NCBI GenBank assembly: GCA_031761405.1
Contig: JASEVX010000006.1
Coordinates: forward strand, 29,672,883-29,736,882
Origin: Serripes groenlandicus
Taxonomy: Eukaryota; Mollusca; Bivalvia; Cardiida; Cardiidae
DNA: 64,000 nt
Direction: 5' to 3'
Shown in pieces: positions 51,326 to 62,174 of the stretch (within the stretch, counting starts at the first letter, position 1; each line of letters starts with the position of its first letter). The notes under the pieces were generated by a model. That model ran no database searches. It worked only from the letters and a program-made list of their open reading frames with translations, and was not told the DNA's origin. Made by a program: the position numbers and the translations under genes.

Positions 51326-51779
51326 CACTATCCCCACTTGCAGACTCTTTTAACCCTTTCCCTCATACAGCAATTCTGCAGCAGACGACTTTGAACATAT
51401 TTTGTCCAAACATAGAAAATCTCCATAATTGAATGGATAACCTATGACAAAAAGGGGAAAACATTGTGGCAAAAGGAGAAATTGCACGTTCTGTGCAATT
51501 TCTTCTTTTGTCACTATGTTTTCAAAAAGCCGTCTGCTGCAGAGGCGTCAGAAAGCGTCTATATGAGGGAAAGGGTTAAAAGCATCTTAGTGCAGCAGAC
51601 CACTCACAAAGCATTGTGGTATAAAAAGAAATTGCTCATTTACAAAAAGCCAGTTCTCCATTTGCTAAAATGCTTTGCAACTCTTCGATAAATATTCTTT
51701 CATTTATAGAAGTGTTTGTGTTTATGACCTTGATGTTTTCAAAGTCGGCTGCTGCAGATTTGTTGTATGTGGGTAGGGA
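51326..51779 (-). mobile_element. Older MITE copy split by a younger one
   Basis: The left piece ATCCCCACTTGCAGACTC ends in TTAA at 51350-51353. The right piece resumes at 51580 (AGCATCTTAGTGCAGCAGACC) and runs through GATGTTTTCAAAGTCGGC and CTGCTGCAG to GTGGGTAGGG and ATTAA. Confidence 0.85.
51354..51575 (+). mobile_element. TTAA-MITE copy nested in an older MITE, 222 bp
   Basis: TTAA at 51350-51353 and 51576-51579. Near consensus, AC/GT central hairpin. Its target was the TTAA-like site next to the box of the older copy. Confidence 0.93.
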
Positions 51780-51896
51780 TTAAAATACAAGCTTGCTATT
51801 TAATTGTATGGTGAACTTAACACTACTCAGCACTGTAGAAATATCTTTTTTATCTCTCATTATTGAATCTATAGACTGGTGGTTTTTGTGGCGATT

Positions 51897-53295
51897 GGTT
51901 GACAATCGCCACAGTGCTACCAAAACAACAACAACGAAAAAAAAATTATATAGTCGTATTTGAACAATCGGTTGGATATTTCTGCAAAGGCAATTTACTC
52001 ACTTCCGTTAAACCCCATATATATATATAGTTCCATCAGTGATGCAGGCACACGATTAATAATGATAATGTTAGTGCTACTTTGATACCGGATTGGTACT
52101 AATATTTGAGATTTATCGAGAAAATATCTAAATAGAGTTAAACTATTTACATATTATCTTTCTTCATGTTTGGGCAGATAATAAATATCATCGGGCGTCT
52201 TGGGTACGCTATGCAGAGTATCATGATACTCCTGTGCCTCGTTTTATTTTTACTGTAGTCAACCGTAACCTTTTGACCTTTAACCTGATTCGGCAGGAGT
52301 TGGTTGTACTCTGATTATCTTCGTCATGATTTGGCAGATAATAAATATCATTGCGCGTTCTGCCTTGCAAATAACGACAACTCTGGTGATACTCAAATCT
52401 GGAAATTCCAAAAGGTTCTATAAATAGCTCGCGAGACCAAAAACCAGAAAAGCTTGTAAATCTCAATATTATAAACGCTTTATTTTGTACTTGTTTAAAT
52501 ATATGAAAGCGTCTAGATAATAAGACTGGTTTACAAAGGTTTAAAGGACACACGATGGCAGTGTGTACACACGTTATGTATACACGTCTGCACGTTCTAG
52601 AGTCAATTAGCAATCAATGCTGACAGTGTAGCCTAATTGAGTTTGAAGATCTAGCATTATAATATATGCCTATATTTTCATAAATTAAACAGTTTGGCAA
52701 ATAGTGAAATTGTGCTTTTGGAGCATGTTTTGTGTTTGTTTTTGCACTCACATTATTCGAAGCAGTTTAACAACCTCAGAGACATATAAATACACTGTGA
52801 CAACCCTCAATCATGCAATGTGAAGGGACTAAATTGAACAGACCTGTTTAATATCGGACATAATTGAAACAAACACCAAACTAATGGATACTGTTTTCTC
52901 TCCTTTCTTTAGTCATTTCTAAAGTGTAAAATATATTTTATCTTAATATGGCCTAACGACCTGGTGATAAACATGTGATTACCCAAACAATTTAGATTAC
53001 AAATAGTCATTCTAATGAGCTAAAACGGTAGTCTATCGAATACCAACTAGATTTTTCATAACTTTGGAATGGCCTAATTTTGAACACATCATGACCAATT
53101 TCAGAACGTAACTAAATAATCACCAAGACAACATTCTGGCAAACTAACATTATTCTACTGTCAAAAGATGCAGGGTTGATACATTCTCAAATATACCCGC
53201 ACCAGAGTCATCGCAAGCCCTACACCGATATACTGCTTGTTACTTTGCAGGATTTTCCATACGATCGCCACTACAGTGCCATTGGCGCTTTGATT
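51897..53295 (-). repeat. Large dispersed repeat, copy 2, inverted
   Basis: Reverse-complement partner of 23949-26420. It begins with the hairpin TGTGGCGATTGgttgaCAATCGCCACA and ends GTGCCATTGGCGCTTTGATT. It lacks the 1.21-kb element nested in copy 1. It contains an extra stretch of about 155 bp bounded by GCAGATAATAAATATCAT at about 52175 and 52331, a local duplication. The frame at 52221-52613 has no domain features. Confidence 0.78.
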
Positions 53296-54090
53296 TGGAA
53301 GGTGATTATTATGTAATAATAATCTTCTTCCTATGGGATTGCACACCTTAATGGAATATGCCCTATAACACACATCCTCTCTATAAACTATATGATCTCT
53401 TCATACATACGCTAGTCAATATAGTTCGCAAAAAATCAATGTAAATTCATACTTTAAGTGTTTTCATGTACAATCAGTTTGATGTAGAAACTGGTTTGGA
53501 CAATTAAATTTTCAAACAATTCATGTTTTTGTGGCTTTGAAAATTAAAATTGATTTTGATTTTCCAAATACACATCTTTCTGTGGTAAACATTGTTACCT
53601 GTATATTCTTACGCGCCACGCTTTTGTGAACAACACCGATACACCGGATCAGATATACATTACACGAACTAGGTCAATTCGAGGACATACCGTGTCGTAA
53701 GGTAGTTTCCCCAAAATATGCTAATCTATCCTTAATTACGACTTTCAGTTTTGTTCTTTATATTTCCTCTAGCATATTCATTTATAGGTTTTTACATCAG
53801 TTATATATATATTATATGTATATATATATTTACTAATTGAAACGTTGTGGGAAAAAAGGAAAAAAATCCCTCTCAGATATTTTCAAAATCGTCTGCTGCA
53901 TTTGGAGTCCTGGGATAAATTTCTTATGTTTTGTTACAATGTTGTCAATAGTTGTGTGCTAGGGAGAAATGTTAGTTATCTGGTAATTCACGAATGGTGT
54001 GTTCTCCCGAACGACTACTCGACTAAATATGTATAAGGGGATTAGGGGGGCATTCTAAATGGTAAATTACAGAATGATTATATAAAAAGG
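53296..54090. other. No recognised feature
   Basis: AT-rich, with an AT microsatellite at about 53800-53832 and a possible MITE remnant at 53845-53900 (CGTTGTGGGAAAAAAGG, CGTCTGCTGC). Confidence 0.4.
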
Positions 54091-54360
54091 ATTGATTGAT
54101 TAGGCTTTAACGCCGTTTTCAACAATGGTTCAGTCATATCACGGCGGCCAGTTCACCTATTCATGTGTTGTCTGGCTTTCTCACACAAGTAATCCACACA
54201 ACATTCTTTCCAAGCAACTGGCTTCTTTTCCAAATAGACTGTTAGCCCATTGGTGAAAGATGAATGACGCTTGTCACAATGACAGAAAGAATGATGGCCG
54301 AGCTTCGATTCGAACTTACAAATGCTTGATTGACAGCCCGCGTCGCTACCGACTGATTTA
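54091..54360 (-). mobile_element. SINE family 1, minus strand, nearly full length
   Basis: The tail ATTGATTGATTAGGC leads. The body has ATCACGGCGGCCAGTTCACC and CAAGCAACTGGC. The head has TTCGATTCGAAC (B-box region) and CGTCGCTACCGACTG (A-box region). Confidence 0.85.
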
Positions 54361-55626
54361 CCGGAGGAAAGTTGAAAGATGTGGAAATCACTTTTCCTGA
54401 ATTGGTATGGTAAAATCGAACTCATGCATACTGGATAAGCACCCAAACATGTTGCCTCTTTAGATATTGTAGCTCTTGAAACAAAATGTTGTGGGAAAAG
54501 AAGCCTTTGGTTTTAATATGCATTGGGTGTTTTTTTTTAACAATTCGTTTCATTCAATCAGATTTTATCCGAATATCTAATTGTTTTAAATTGTAAAATA
54601 TTTGGAAGTGTTTGAATCCACGCTTGACGCGTAATACACATCAAATAAAATTATTTCTATAAAAATCTGATCATCGTGAGTTGTCATGATATTATTTAGA
54701 TTTTACAACACTTTCTTAATGTTTTTGTTATGTGAGAATTGATTTAAATTGAGGGCACACCTATACTTAATTAAGCTTTCATGCAAGGAGAAAACATTAC
54801 GTTCTACGTTGTATCCTCATTCAGACACAGTTTATCGAACATTGTTGCAAATGTAAAATTAATTCATGTTTTCATATTTTCATTCATAGCACTTGTATAC
54901 GTTCATTCATAGCATTCGTTCACTTGTGAAAAGCAAATTTGAAAGACAGTGGCTGTCATAGATTTTTTTTATGACGAGCAAGTTCTCCTATTGTTACAAT
55001 GTTTTTATATATTTATGTTCTCACTTTTGTAATGTTTAATATTAAATGTACTTGCTCTTCAAATTTGGAAGAAATAAAGAATATCTATCTATTTCTTGAC
55101 AGTGTTTGCTAACTATTGTGAATATAATATAATGTCCAGCTGTCAACAATTTTGAAGTTTTATTCTTTCTTTCTTATTGTATTCTACTGATGAAGGCGTT
55201 CTTCCATTTGTTTGATTTATTCTTTTTATACAATTTTACCTATTCCGAAACTGCAGCAAAATAAAGAAGTTTTAAAGACTTAAATTCTTTCATTCATTTA
55301 TTTTCCAACATATTTGCTCTCGTTTGTTCCTATCCATATATCCTAGCCATGATCTGTTCATACCTTGCATACAATGCATTATCCCATCTGCACCTGGCTG
55401 ACATCACTCTAAAATCACCTTCCAGCAGTACTTTCAGTACTTTGATTTTTAAAGTTATTGTATAGAGCCTGTGATAAGTTGATAGATGGATCTAGATTGA
55501 TCCGGTAGACTGGTGTCTGCCTCAGGTTTGAAGGGGCAGTTCCCTAGACAGGTCTGGATAGGACGCCTCATTTACAAACACACAAACGGATGCCTGTGTA
55601 TCCATCTGACAGAACAGTTACTTTAA
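54361..55626. other. No gene; possible retroposon tail
   Basis: Mostly AT-rich unique-looking sequence. At 55060-55100 GGAAGAAATAAAGAATATC is followed by TATCTATC, which could be a LINE 3' tail, but no upstream coding sequence supports it. Confidence 0.4.
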
Positions 55627-55834
55627 CCATTACCCACCTGCAGACGCATTTTGAGTCATATGAAGCAGACCGTCTTTTGAAAGAAAATTGACGAAAGGAG
55701 TTTAAAAAAATGGCTCTTAAAGAACAATTTCTTCTTTTGTCACAATGTTTTCAACTCTATTACATAATTAAACTGTCATTTGTTTAAGTACTTTCAAATT
55801 TGTCTGCTGCCATTTTGATGTATGTGGGAATGGG
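55627..55834 (-). mobile_element. MITE copy, older type, 208 bp
   Basis: TTAA at 55623-55626. The left arm CCATTACCCACCTGCAGACGC and right end GTGGGAATGGG are worn; the right flank is TCAT. Confidence 0.8.
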
Positions 55835-56564
55835 TCATAAGAGGTTTCCATAAGACTTTAACCAAAGTAAAATACAAAAGCAAACCATATTTTACCATTT
55901 TTCTTCTTTGACATCTTGGTATTTTACTTTCACGCATAAAACCAATCTGCAGCAGCCGACTTTGAAGACATTAACGTAAATATATGGAAATATGAAGGTA
56001 TAACTATTGAATATATGTCAAAGATTGGAAGCTGGAATGACACTATTTCATGTTCTTGGATCTTTATATGACATTAAAACCCTTTGTTGTGGTTACTCAG
56101 TATTTTCAGTGAGAAGATTCCTAAGATTGCAACAATATCGAGATATTGTGGGGAAATTAACAGTTTACTTCCACTTGATCAAGGTCACTGTGATATGATG
56201 TTACAGACCAGCATCATATTAGGCCTATATTAATGTGACCTTATTGAAGTTTACTTTTTCCCTCATTATAATTATGTAACTCCGTTTTAAAACCTCAGAT
56301 GTCTTGTTAAAAAAGCCATCTCTAATATCTATATATTAAGTTGTGCATATGCTGTAAATTTAAGCATTCTGTAAGTGGAAAAGTGTTAATCTAAACCTTG
56401 ACATAGATAATCTTTGATGCCTCTTTAGCTGAAGACCTTTGAAACACTGAGGTAAAAGGAAGCAAGCAGTTTCTCTTTTCCTCACAAAGTTTCATCTGTT
56501 TAAACATGCCTGTAACACATCACTCAGGAATCACTTCTTGTATGTCCATCCATCTGTCCCTCAC
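55835..56564. other. No gene; MITE remnants
   Basis: 55935-55990 (CATAAAACCAATCTGCAGCAGCCG) is a left-arm remnant. 56345-56390 and 56400-56500 hold weaker ones. The frame at 56007-56198 is unsupported. Confidence 0.4.
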
Positions 56565-57845
56565 ATTTTGCATGTATTGGTCATAAAAGTGCTTTGCAGA
56601 TTCATGTATTGGTTATAACTGTGCTTTGCAGATTCATGTATTGGTCTTAACAGATACATGTATTGGTCATGACTACTTGTAGATTCATGTCTTGGTCATA
56701 AAAGTGCTTTGCAGATTCATGTTTTGGTCATAAAAGTGCTTTGCAAATGCATGTATTGGTCATTAACTGTGCTTTGTAGATTTGTGTATTGGTCATAACT
56801 GTACTTTGCAGATTCATGTATTGGTCATAAAAGTACTTTGCAGATTCATGTATTGGTCATATAAAGATGCTTTGCAGATTCATGTATTGGTCATTAAAGT
56901 GCTTTGCAGATTCATGTATTGGTCTTAACAGATACATGTATTGGTCATGACTGCTTTGTAGATTCATGTATTGGTCATAAAAGTGCTTTGCAAATGCATG
57001 TATTGGTCATTAACTGTGCTTTGCAGATTCTTAAAGTGCTTTGCAGATTCATGTATTGGTCATAAAAGTGCTTTGTAGATAGATTCATGTATTGCCATAA
57101 CTGCTTTGCAGATTCATGTATTGGTCATAACTGCTTTGCAGATTCATGTATTGGTCATTAAAGTGCTTTGCAGATTCATGTATTGGTCATAAAAGTGCTT
57201 TGCAAATTCATGTATTGGTCTTAACAGATACATTTATTATTCATGACTGCTTTGTAGATTCATGTATTGGGCATAACTGTACTTTGCAGATTCATGTATT
57301 GGTCATTAAAGTGCTTTGCAGTTTCATGTTTTGGTCATAAAAGTGCTTTGCAAATTCATGTATTGGTCATAAAAGTACTTTGCAGATTCATGTATTGGTC
57401 TTAACAGATACATGTATTGGTCATGACTGCTTTGTAGATTCATGTCTTGGTCATAAAAGTGCTTTGCAGATTCATGTTTTGATCATAAAAGTGCTTTGCA
57501 AATTCATGTATTGGTCATAACTGTACTTTGCAGATTCATGTATTGGTCATTGCTGCTTTGTAGATTCATGTATTGGTCATAAAAGTGCTTTGCAGATTCA
57601 TGTCTTGGTCATTAAAGTGCTTTGCAGATTCATGTATTGGTCATTAAAGTGCTTTGCAGATTCATGTATTGGTCTTAACAGATACATGTATTGGTCATGA
57701 CTGCTTTGTAGATTCATGTATTGGTCATAACTGTGCTGTGCAGATTCATGTATTGGTCATAAAAGTGCTTTGCAAATTCATGTATTGGTCATAACTGTGC
57801 TGTGCAGATTCATGTATTGGTCATAAAACTGTGCTGTGCAGATAC
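56565..57845 (+). repeat. 32-bp minisatellite with variant units, about 40 copies
   Basis: The base unit joins TTCATGTATTGGTCATAAAA and GTGCTTTGCAGA. Variants replace the middle with TAACTGT or TTAACAGATACATG. The block containing TTAACAGATACATGTATTGGTC recurs about six times at longer intervals, giving a higher-order pattern. No coding meaning. Confidence 0.93.
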
Positions 57846-58440
57846 ATTTATTCTAGTGATCATGAGAATTGAACAATACAAGAAACATAACTCTAGCAAG
57901 CCTAATTTGGGAGTTATCTTAATTTTTCATCTTCCGCCAGTTTTTCACTTAATTGCCAATGTTTCAATTTAAAATTTGGTATGCAGTGAACTTGCATTTA
58001 TAATTTATATATTATCCCCCATATAAATTTTTCTTGTTCGATCATTTTCTTTTAATTTCATCTAAGTATGACTGTAGCTAATTTGTGACCTGCAGACGTG
58101 CCACACTGTAAAGCATTACTCGAGCACGCCTATCATTTTTATTTAATTTTATATTTACCATTTAAGAACCATAACTCTGACATGTCAACTTTTTTAGTTA
58201 TTCCCCTTAAACAAATTGTTAATTTATTTTTGTCCGGCCATTTTTCTCACATTTTTCTCCACTTATCAACTGCAATCTTTGTATATTGATATATAATTTG
58301 TGACCTACAGATGTACATTAGTGAGTGAATATGTTTTATTTATATATCCACTTTGTCTCTTTTTCGGCAGGTCATTTTCTCTTTTATTATCCAATACCTG
58401 CAGGCGACACACGTATTTAGATGTTATCAAATACACTTAA
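57846..58440. other. No recognised feature
   Basis: AT-rich. TTTGTGACCTGCAGACG and TTTGTGACCTACAGATG at about 58082 and 58300 are short related phrases. No gene. Confidence 0.4.
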
Positions 58441-58660
58441 ATCTTTCCCACATACAGCAAATCTGCAGTAGACGACTTTTAAACATTTAGGCAAAACTAC
58501 AGAAAATATCTATAAATGAAGGTACGATTGCCTAAAAAAGTTGAAAACATTGTGGCAAATGGAGAAATTGCTCATCATGAGCAATTTCGCCTTTTGCCAC
58601 AATGTTTTCAAAAGCTGTCTGCTGCAGAGGCGTCAGAAAGTGTCTATCTGAGGGAAAGGG
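58441..58660 (+). mobile_element. TTAA-MITE copy, 220 bp, fully paired centre
   Basis: TTAA at 58437-58440 and 58661-58664. The centre GAGAAATTGCTCatcatGAGCAATTTC is perfectly paired. The left terminus is ATCTTTCCC. Confidence 0.92.
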
Positions 58661-58664
58661 TTAA

Positions 58665-59033
58665 AATATAAAAAACATGTATACAGTTTATACTGCTTAC
58701 TTGAGGTCCTTTTCTAATTCTACTAATAGGGAAAATGAGCAAGTCGGGACACTTGGACACAACAAAAGAAGCCATTTGTGACACAATCATAACATTTTGA
58801 GAAAAGAGGACAATTTGCTTGTTTTACAAACAAAATTGATGTATTTTGATGCAGGAATGCTTTCATTCAATAGGATTCTTTCACATTTTAGCAAGGAAAA
58901 GAGTTGATCTTACATTATCAAATAAGAAGAAAAAAAGGTGAATATTGGCTCCTAGTTTGTCAATTCTAATGCATTCTGATCAGTCTCTTCTACTGCTTCA
59001 CCTTTCAGTTTTTCTATGCTTTTGATGCAAACT
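58665..59033. other. No gene; possible MITE remnant
   Basis: 58790-58920 has GAGGACAATTTGCTTG and TTTTGATGCAGGAATGC, a possible worn MITE. Otherwise nothing. Confidence 0.4.
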
Positions 59034-59037
59034 TTAA

Positions 59038-59197
59038 CCCTTTCCCTCATATAGACGCTTTCTGACTCTCCTGCAGCAGACTGCTTTTTGAAAACATTGT
59101 CACAAAAGAAGAAATTGCTCAAAACAATAAATTGTCTATTTTTTGACAAAATATGTTTAAAGTTGTCTGCTGCAGAATTGTAGTATGAGGGTAAGGG
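59038..59197 (-). mobile_element. TTAA-MITE copy, centre deleted, 160 bp
   Basis: TTAA at 59034-59037; the right flank is TCAA. The second half of the hairpin and part of the right arm are missing. Confidence 0.9.
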
Positions 59198-59229
59198 TCA
59201 AACAAACACAATACCAAATTACCTATTAA

Positions 59230-59440
59230 CCCTTTCCATCATACGACAATTCTGAAGCAGACAATTTTGTCAAAAATTAGAAAATCTCTATAATTAAATG
59301 GATGACCTATGACTAAAACTGGAAAACATTGTGGCAAAAGGAGAAATTGCATGTTTTGTGCAATTTCTTCTTTTGTCACTATGTTTTCAAAAAGCCGTCT
59401 GCTGCAGAGGCATCAGAAAGCGTCTATATGAGGGAAAGGG
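59230..59440 (+). mobile_element. TTAA-MITE copy, abutting, 211 bp
   Basis: TTAA at 59226-59229 and 59441-59444 (shared with the next copy). The left box is CTGAAGCAGACAATTTTG, with a small deletion. Confidence 0.92.
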
Positions 59441-59444
59441 TTAA

Positions 59445-59676
59445 CCCTTTCACGCTTACATCAAAATCTATAGCAGGTGGCATCAGACACATCTAGGCTG
59501 ACATTTAATTGAAAATCTTTATAAATGAAAGTGTCGCTAAAATGAATAGAGTAGTAAGAAACATTGTGACATGAGGAAAGTATTGTCCATTATGAGCAAA
59601 GTTCACCTTTTGCTACAATGTTTTCAAAAGTCATATGCTGCAGCTGCATCAAAATGCATCTTCGATTTGGAAAGGT
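59445..59676 (+). mobile_element. TTAA-MITE copy, abutting, diverged, 232 bp
   Basis: CCCTTTCACGCTTACATC starts directly after the shared TTAA. It ends ATTTGGAAAGG before TTTAA. Both boxes are mutated (CTATAGCAGGTGGC and CATATGCTGCAGC). Confidence 0.82.
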
Positions 59677-59680
59677 TTAA

Positions 59681-60002
59681 ATAATTTTACTAATCAGAAT
59701 CGGCATTAAATTTGGAAGATCATTGTTGGCAATAACTCCTTTTGCAACAATGTTTACAAAAGTCAGCAGTATACGCGTGATGAGGTGTCTGAAACCTCAT
59801 TCACCTTGAAAACAGAAAGGTAAATTCTGTGATGAGGTGGCCCAGCCATCAATGTATCATTTCTACCCCATTACCTTGGTTAGTGTTTTTGGGGGGAGAA
59901 TTTAGCAAAAACAGTAGCCCCCATAATTTGTTGACTAATGTAAAATGTCAGGGAGAAATTGACATGTATTCCTAGTTTCAGTAATAACTCGAGGGTTTCT
60001 AA
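59681..60002. other. No recognised feature
   Basis: Worn MITE phrases (GCAACAATGTTTACAAAAG) near 59745, nothing else. Confidence 0.4.
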
Positions 60003-60305
60003 TTGTCGAGTGTCGAGTGTCGAGTAAGAAAGGTTGAGTGTCGAGTAAGAAAGGTCGAGTGTCGAGTAAGAATGGTCGAGTGTCGAGTAAGAACGGTCGA
60101 GTGTCGAGTAAGAATGGTCGAGTGTCGAGTAAGAACGGTCGAGTGTCGAGTAAGATTGGTCGAGTGTCGAGTAAGAACGGTCGAGTGTCGAGTAAGAACG
60201 GTCGAGTGTCGAGTAAGAAAGGTCGAGTGTCGAGTAAGAATGGTCGAGTGTCGAGTAAGAACGGTCGAGTGTCGAGTAAGAATGGTCGAGTGTCGAGTAA
60301 GATAG
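60003..60305 (+). repeat. 21-bp minisatellite, array L, about 14 copies
   Basis: The unit GTCGAGTGTCGAGTAAGAA plus a variable two bases (TG, CG or AG) has a period of seven codons and is open in several frames. The unit itself contains the short repeat GTCGAGT twice. Forward orientation. Confidence 0.95.
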
Positions 60306-60559
60306 ATTGAATGAGGAAAGTAAAATAAAAGCTACAGGTCCTCATCATTTTATTGGAAGAAAAAAAAATGTTTGGTTACTAAGCTACACACATGAATACA
60401 CTAACAAATATTTGGATTCACCTGATTAATTATTGTTTAATAATGTAGTGACAAATGTGTATATTCTTAAATCAATTTCAACTTTGAGTTGTTTATTAAC
60501 ACAAATTGAGGTCAATGTTGTGTCATTAAAGAATTATTTCAGCATATGATTAATGTAAA
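60306..60559 (+). repeat. Left arm of an inverted duplication
   Basis: From GATTGAATGAGGAAAGTAAAA to CAGCATATGATTAATG it is the reverse complement of about 62389-62645 with few differences. It is also the reverse complement of about 61608-61860 with more differences. Confidence 0.88.
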
Positions 60560-60865
60560 CCCTTTCCCTCATACGACAATTCTGCAGCACACAACTTTGA
60601 TTTTTTTTTTGTCTTAAGATAGAAATTTCGATAATTGAATGGTTAACCTATGACTAAAAGTGGAAAACATTGTGGCAAAAGGAGAAATTGCTTGCCTTGA
60701 AATAGACAATCCCTACAGTTGAATGGATAACATATGATTAAAAGTGGAAAATATTGTGGCAAAAGGAAAAATTGCACATTTTGTGCTATTTCTTCTTTTG
60801 TCACTATGTTTTCAACAAGCTGTTTGCTGCAGAGGCGTCAAAAAGCGTATATTTCTAGGAAAGTG
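60560..60865 (+). mobile_element. Composite MITE with duplicated centre
   Basis: CCCTTTCCCTCATACGAC at the left. The segment TGACTAAAAGTGGAAAACATTGTGGCAAAAGG occurs twice (about 60651 and 60734 with changes). Right TTAA at 60866-60869. The left part matches the MITE at 62175-62388 in inverted orientation, including shared oddities (CTGCAGCACACAAC). Confidence 0.85.
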
Positions 60866-60979
60866 TTAAGTTATATGACATAGAATTGGATGCTTGCATC
60901 TCTGAACTGCTCCTTCTGATCAAAATCTACAAAAGAGAACAAGCTTGTGTAAGTTATAAGAGGACAGTGTATATCTTAA

Positions 60980-61156
60980 CCCTTTCCCTCATACGACAAT
61001 TCTGCAGCAGACGACTTTGAACATATTTTGTCAAAACATAGAAAATCTCAATAATTGAATGGATTACCTATGACTAGAAGTGGAAAACATTGTGTCAAAA
61101 GAAGAGAAATTTCACAATTTGTGAAATTTCTTCTTTTAACACTATGTTTTCAAATA
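60980..61156 (+). mobile_element. TTAA-MITE copy, right end missing
   Basis: TTAA at 60976-60979. The left arm is intact. The centre is changed to GAGAAATTTCACaatttGTGAAATTTC, still fully paired. It ends at ATGTTTTCAAATACC. Confidence 0.88.
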
Positions 61157-61519
61157 CCAACTTAACTTGACCCCTTTCTTTGTTGTATCAACAAATTAAA
61201 GAAATTGGAAAAAATAAGACCAGTATTTATAAATTAAAAATAAAAACTGAGACAAAAAAAAAAAATTAGTCAGAAGGACATACAAAGCTACAAAAGGAAA
61301 ACTAACTCTCTTTTGTTTTCTTTTTGCTTAGTATAAATGGTCAAACATCTAATTGCCAATTTTAAAATCCAGAAGGATATCAAAATAAACAATGATCATG
61401 CAAATGTCTTTGCTATCTCTGTTAACTGTTAGCCTTTCACTTTAATAGGATGTCATTGACCATTACAGACTGATTAAATAGAATCATGCTGTCAGAGCTG
61501 TACTGCTATCAGAAAGGTT
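61157..61519. other. No recognised feature
   Basis: AT-rich with an A-run near 61255. No gene. Confidence 0.45.
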
Positions 61520-62035
61520 TCTGTTTGGGTATCAGGTTACATAATTTACTGAAGAATTTTCCATCTTCAACCCAGTCAGTAACTGTTCTTGTTTAATATT
61601 CCTTGGTAAACACTAGCATCATATGCTGAAATAATTCTTTAATGACACAACATTGACCTCAATTTGTGTTAATAAGCAACTGAAAGTTTGGATTAATCTA
61701 AGATTTTTCACATTTATCTCAAGATAATAATAATTAATTAGGTGAATTCAAATATTTGTAAGTCTTCTTGAATGTACTACCAAACTTCTTTTTTTTCTTC
61801 CAATAAAATGATATATGTAGAACCTATATCTTTTTTTACTTTCCTCATTCAATTTATCTTACTCGACACTCGACCATTCTTACTCGACACTCGACCGTTC
61901 TTACTCGACACTCGACCGTTCTTACTCGACACTCGACCGTTCTTACTCGACACTCAACCATTCTTACTCGACACTCGACCGTTCTTACTCGACACTCGAC
62001 CATTCTTAATCCCTCGCTAAAGAATTATTTCAGCA
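61520..62035 (-). repeat. Duplicated segment R1 with short 21-bp array
   Basis: 61520-61605 matches 62075-62163. 61608-61860 matches 62400-62645. 61862-62008 is seven units of the 21-bp minisatellite on the minus strand. R1 is in the same orientation as R2 but more diverged, and it lacks the MITE found in R2. Confidence 0.85.
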
Positions 62036-62174
62036 TATGATTAATGTTAATCCAGGAATATTTAACTATCAGAGGTTTGACTGTTTGGGTTTCAAGTTAC
62101 ATAATTCTCTAAAGAATTTCCCATCTTCAACCAAGTCAGTAACTGTTCTTGTTTAATATTCCTTGTTTATATAA
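62036..62174 (-). repeat. Duplicated segment R2, first part
   Basis: Direct copy of 61520-61605 (CAGTAACTGTTCTTGTTTAAT). It is preceded by a short piece in L orientation (AATTATTTCAGCATATGATTAATG). Confidence 0.8.

Noticed and set aside
52221..52613. 130-codon minus-strand frame in the large dispersed repeat
   Set aside because: The frame is not kept in the partner copy near 24700-24900, where it has differences that break it, and it shows no motif.
55060..55110. LINE 3' end (AATAAAGAATATC followed by TATCTATC)
   Set aside because: The tail resembles LINE ends, but no reverse transcriptase or repeat partner is visible in the window.
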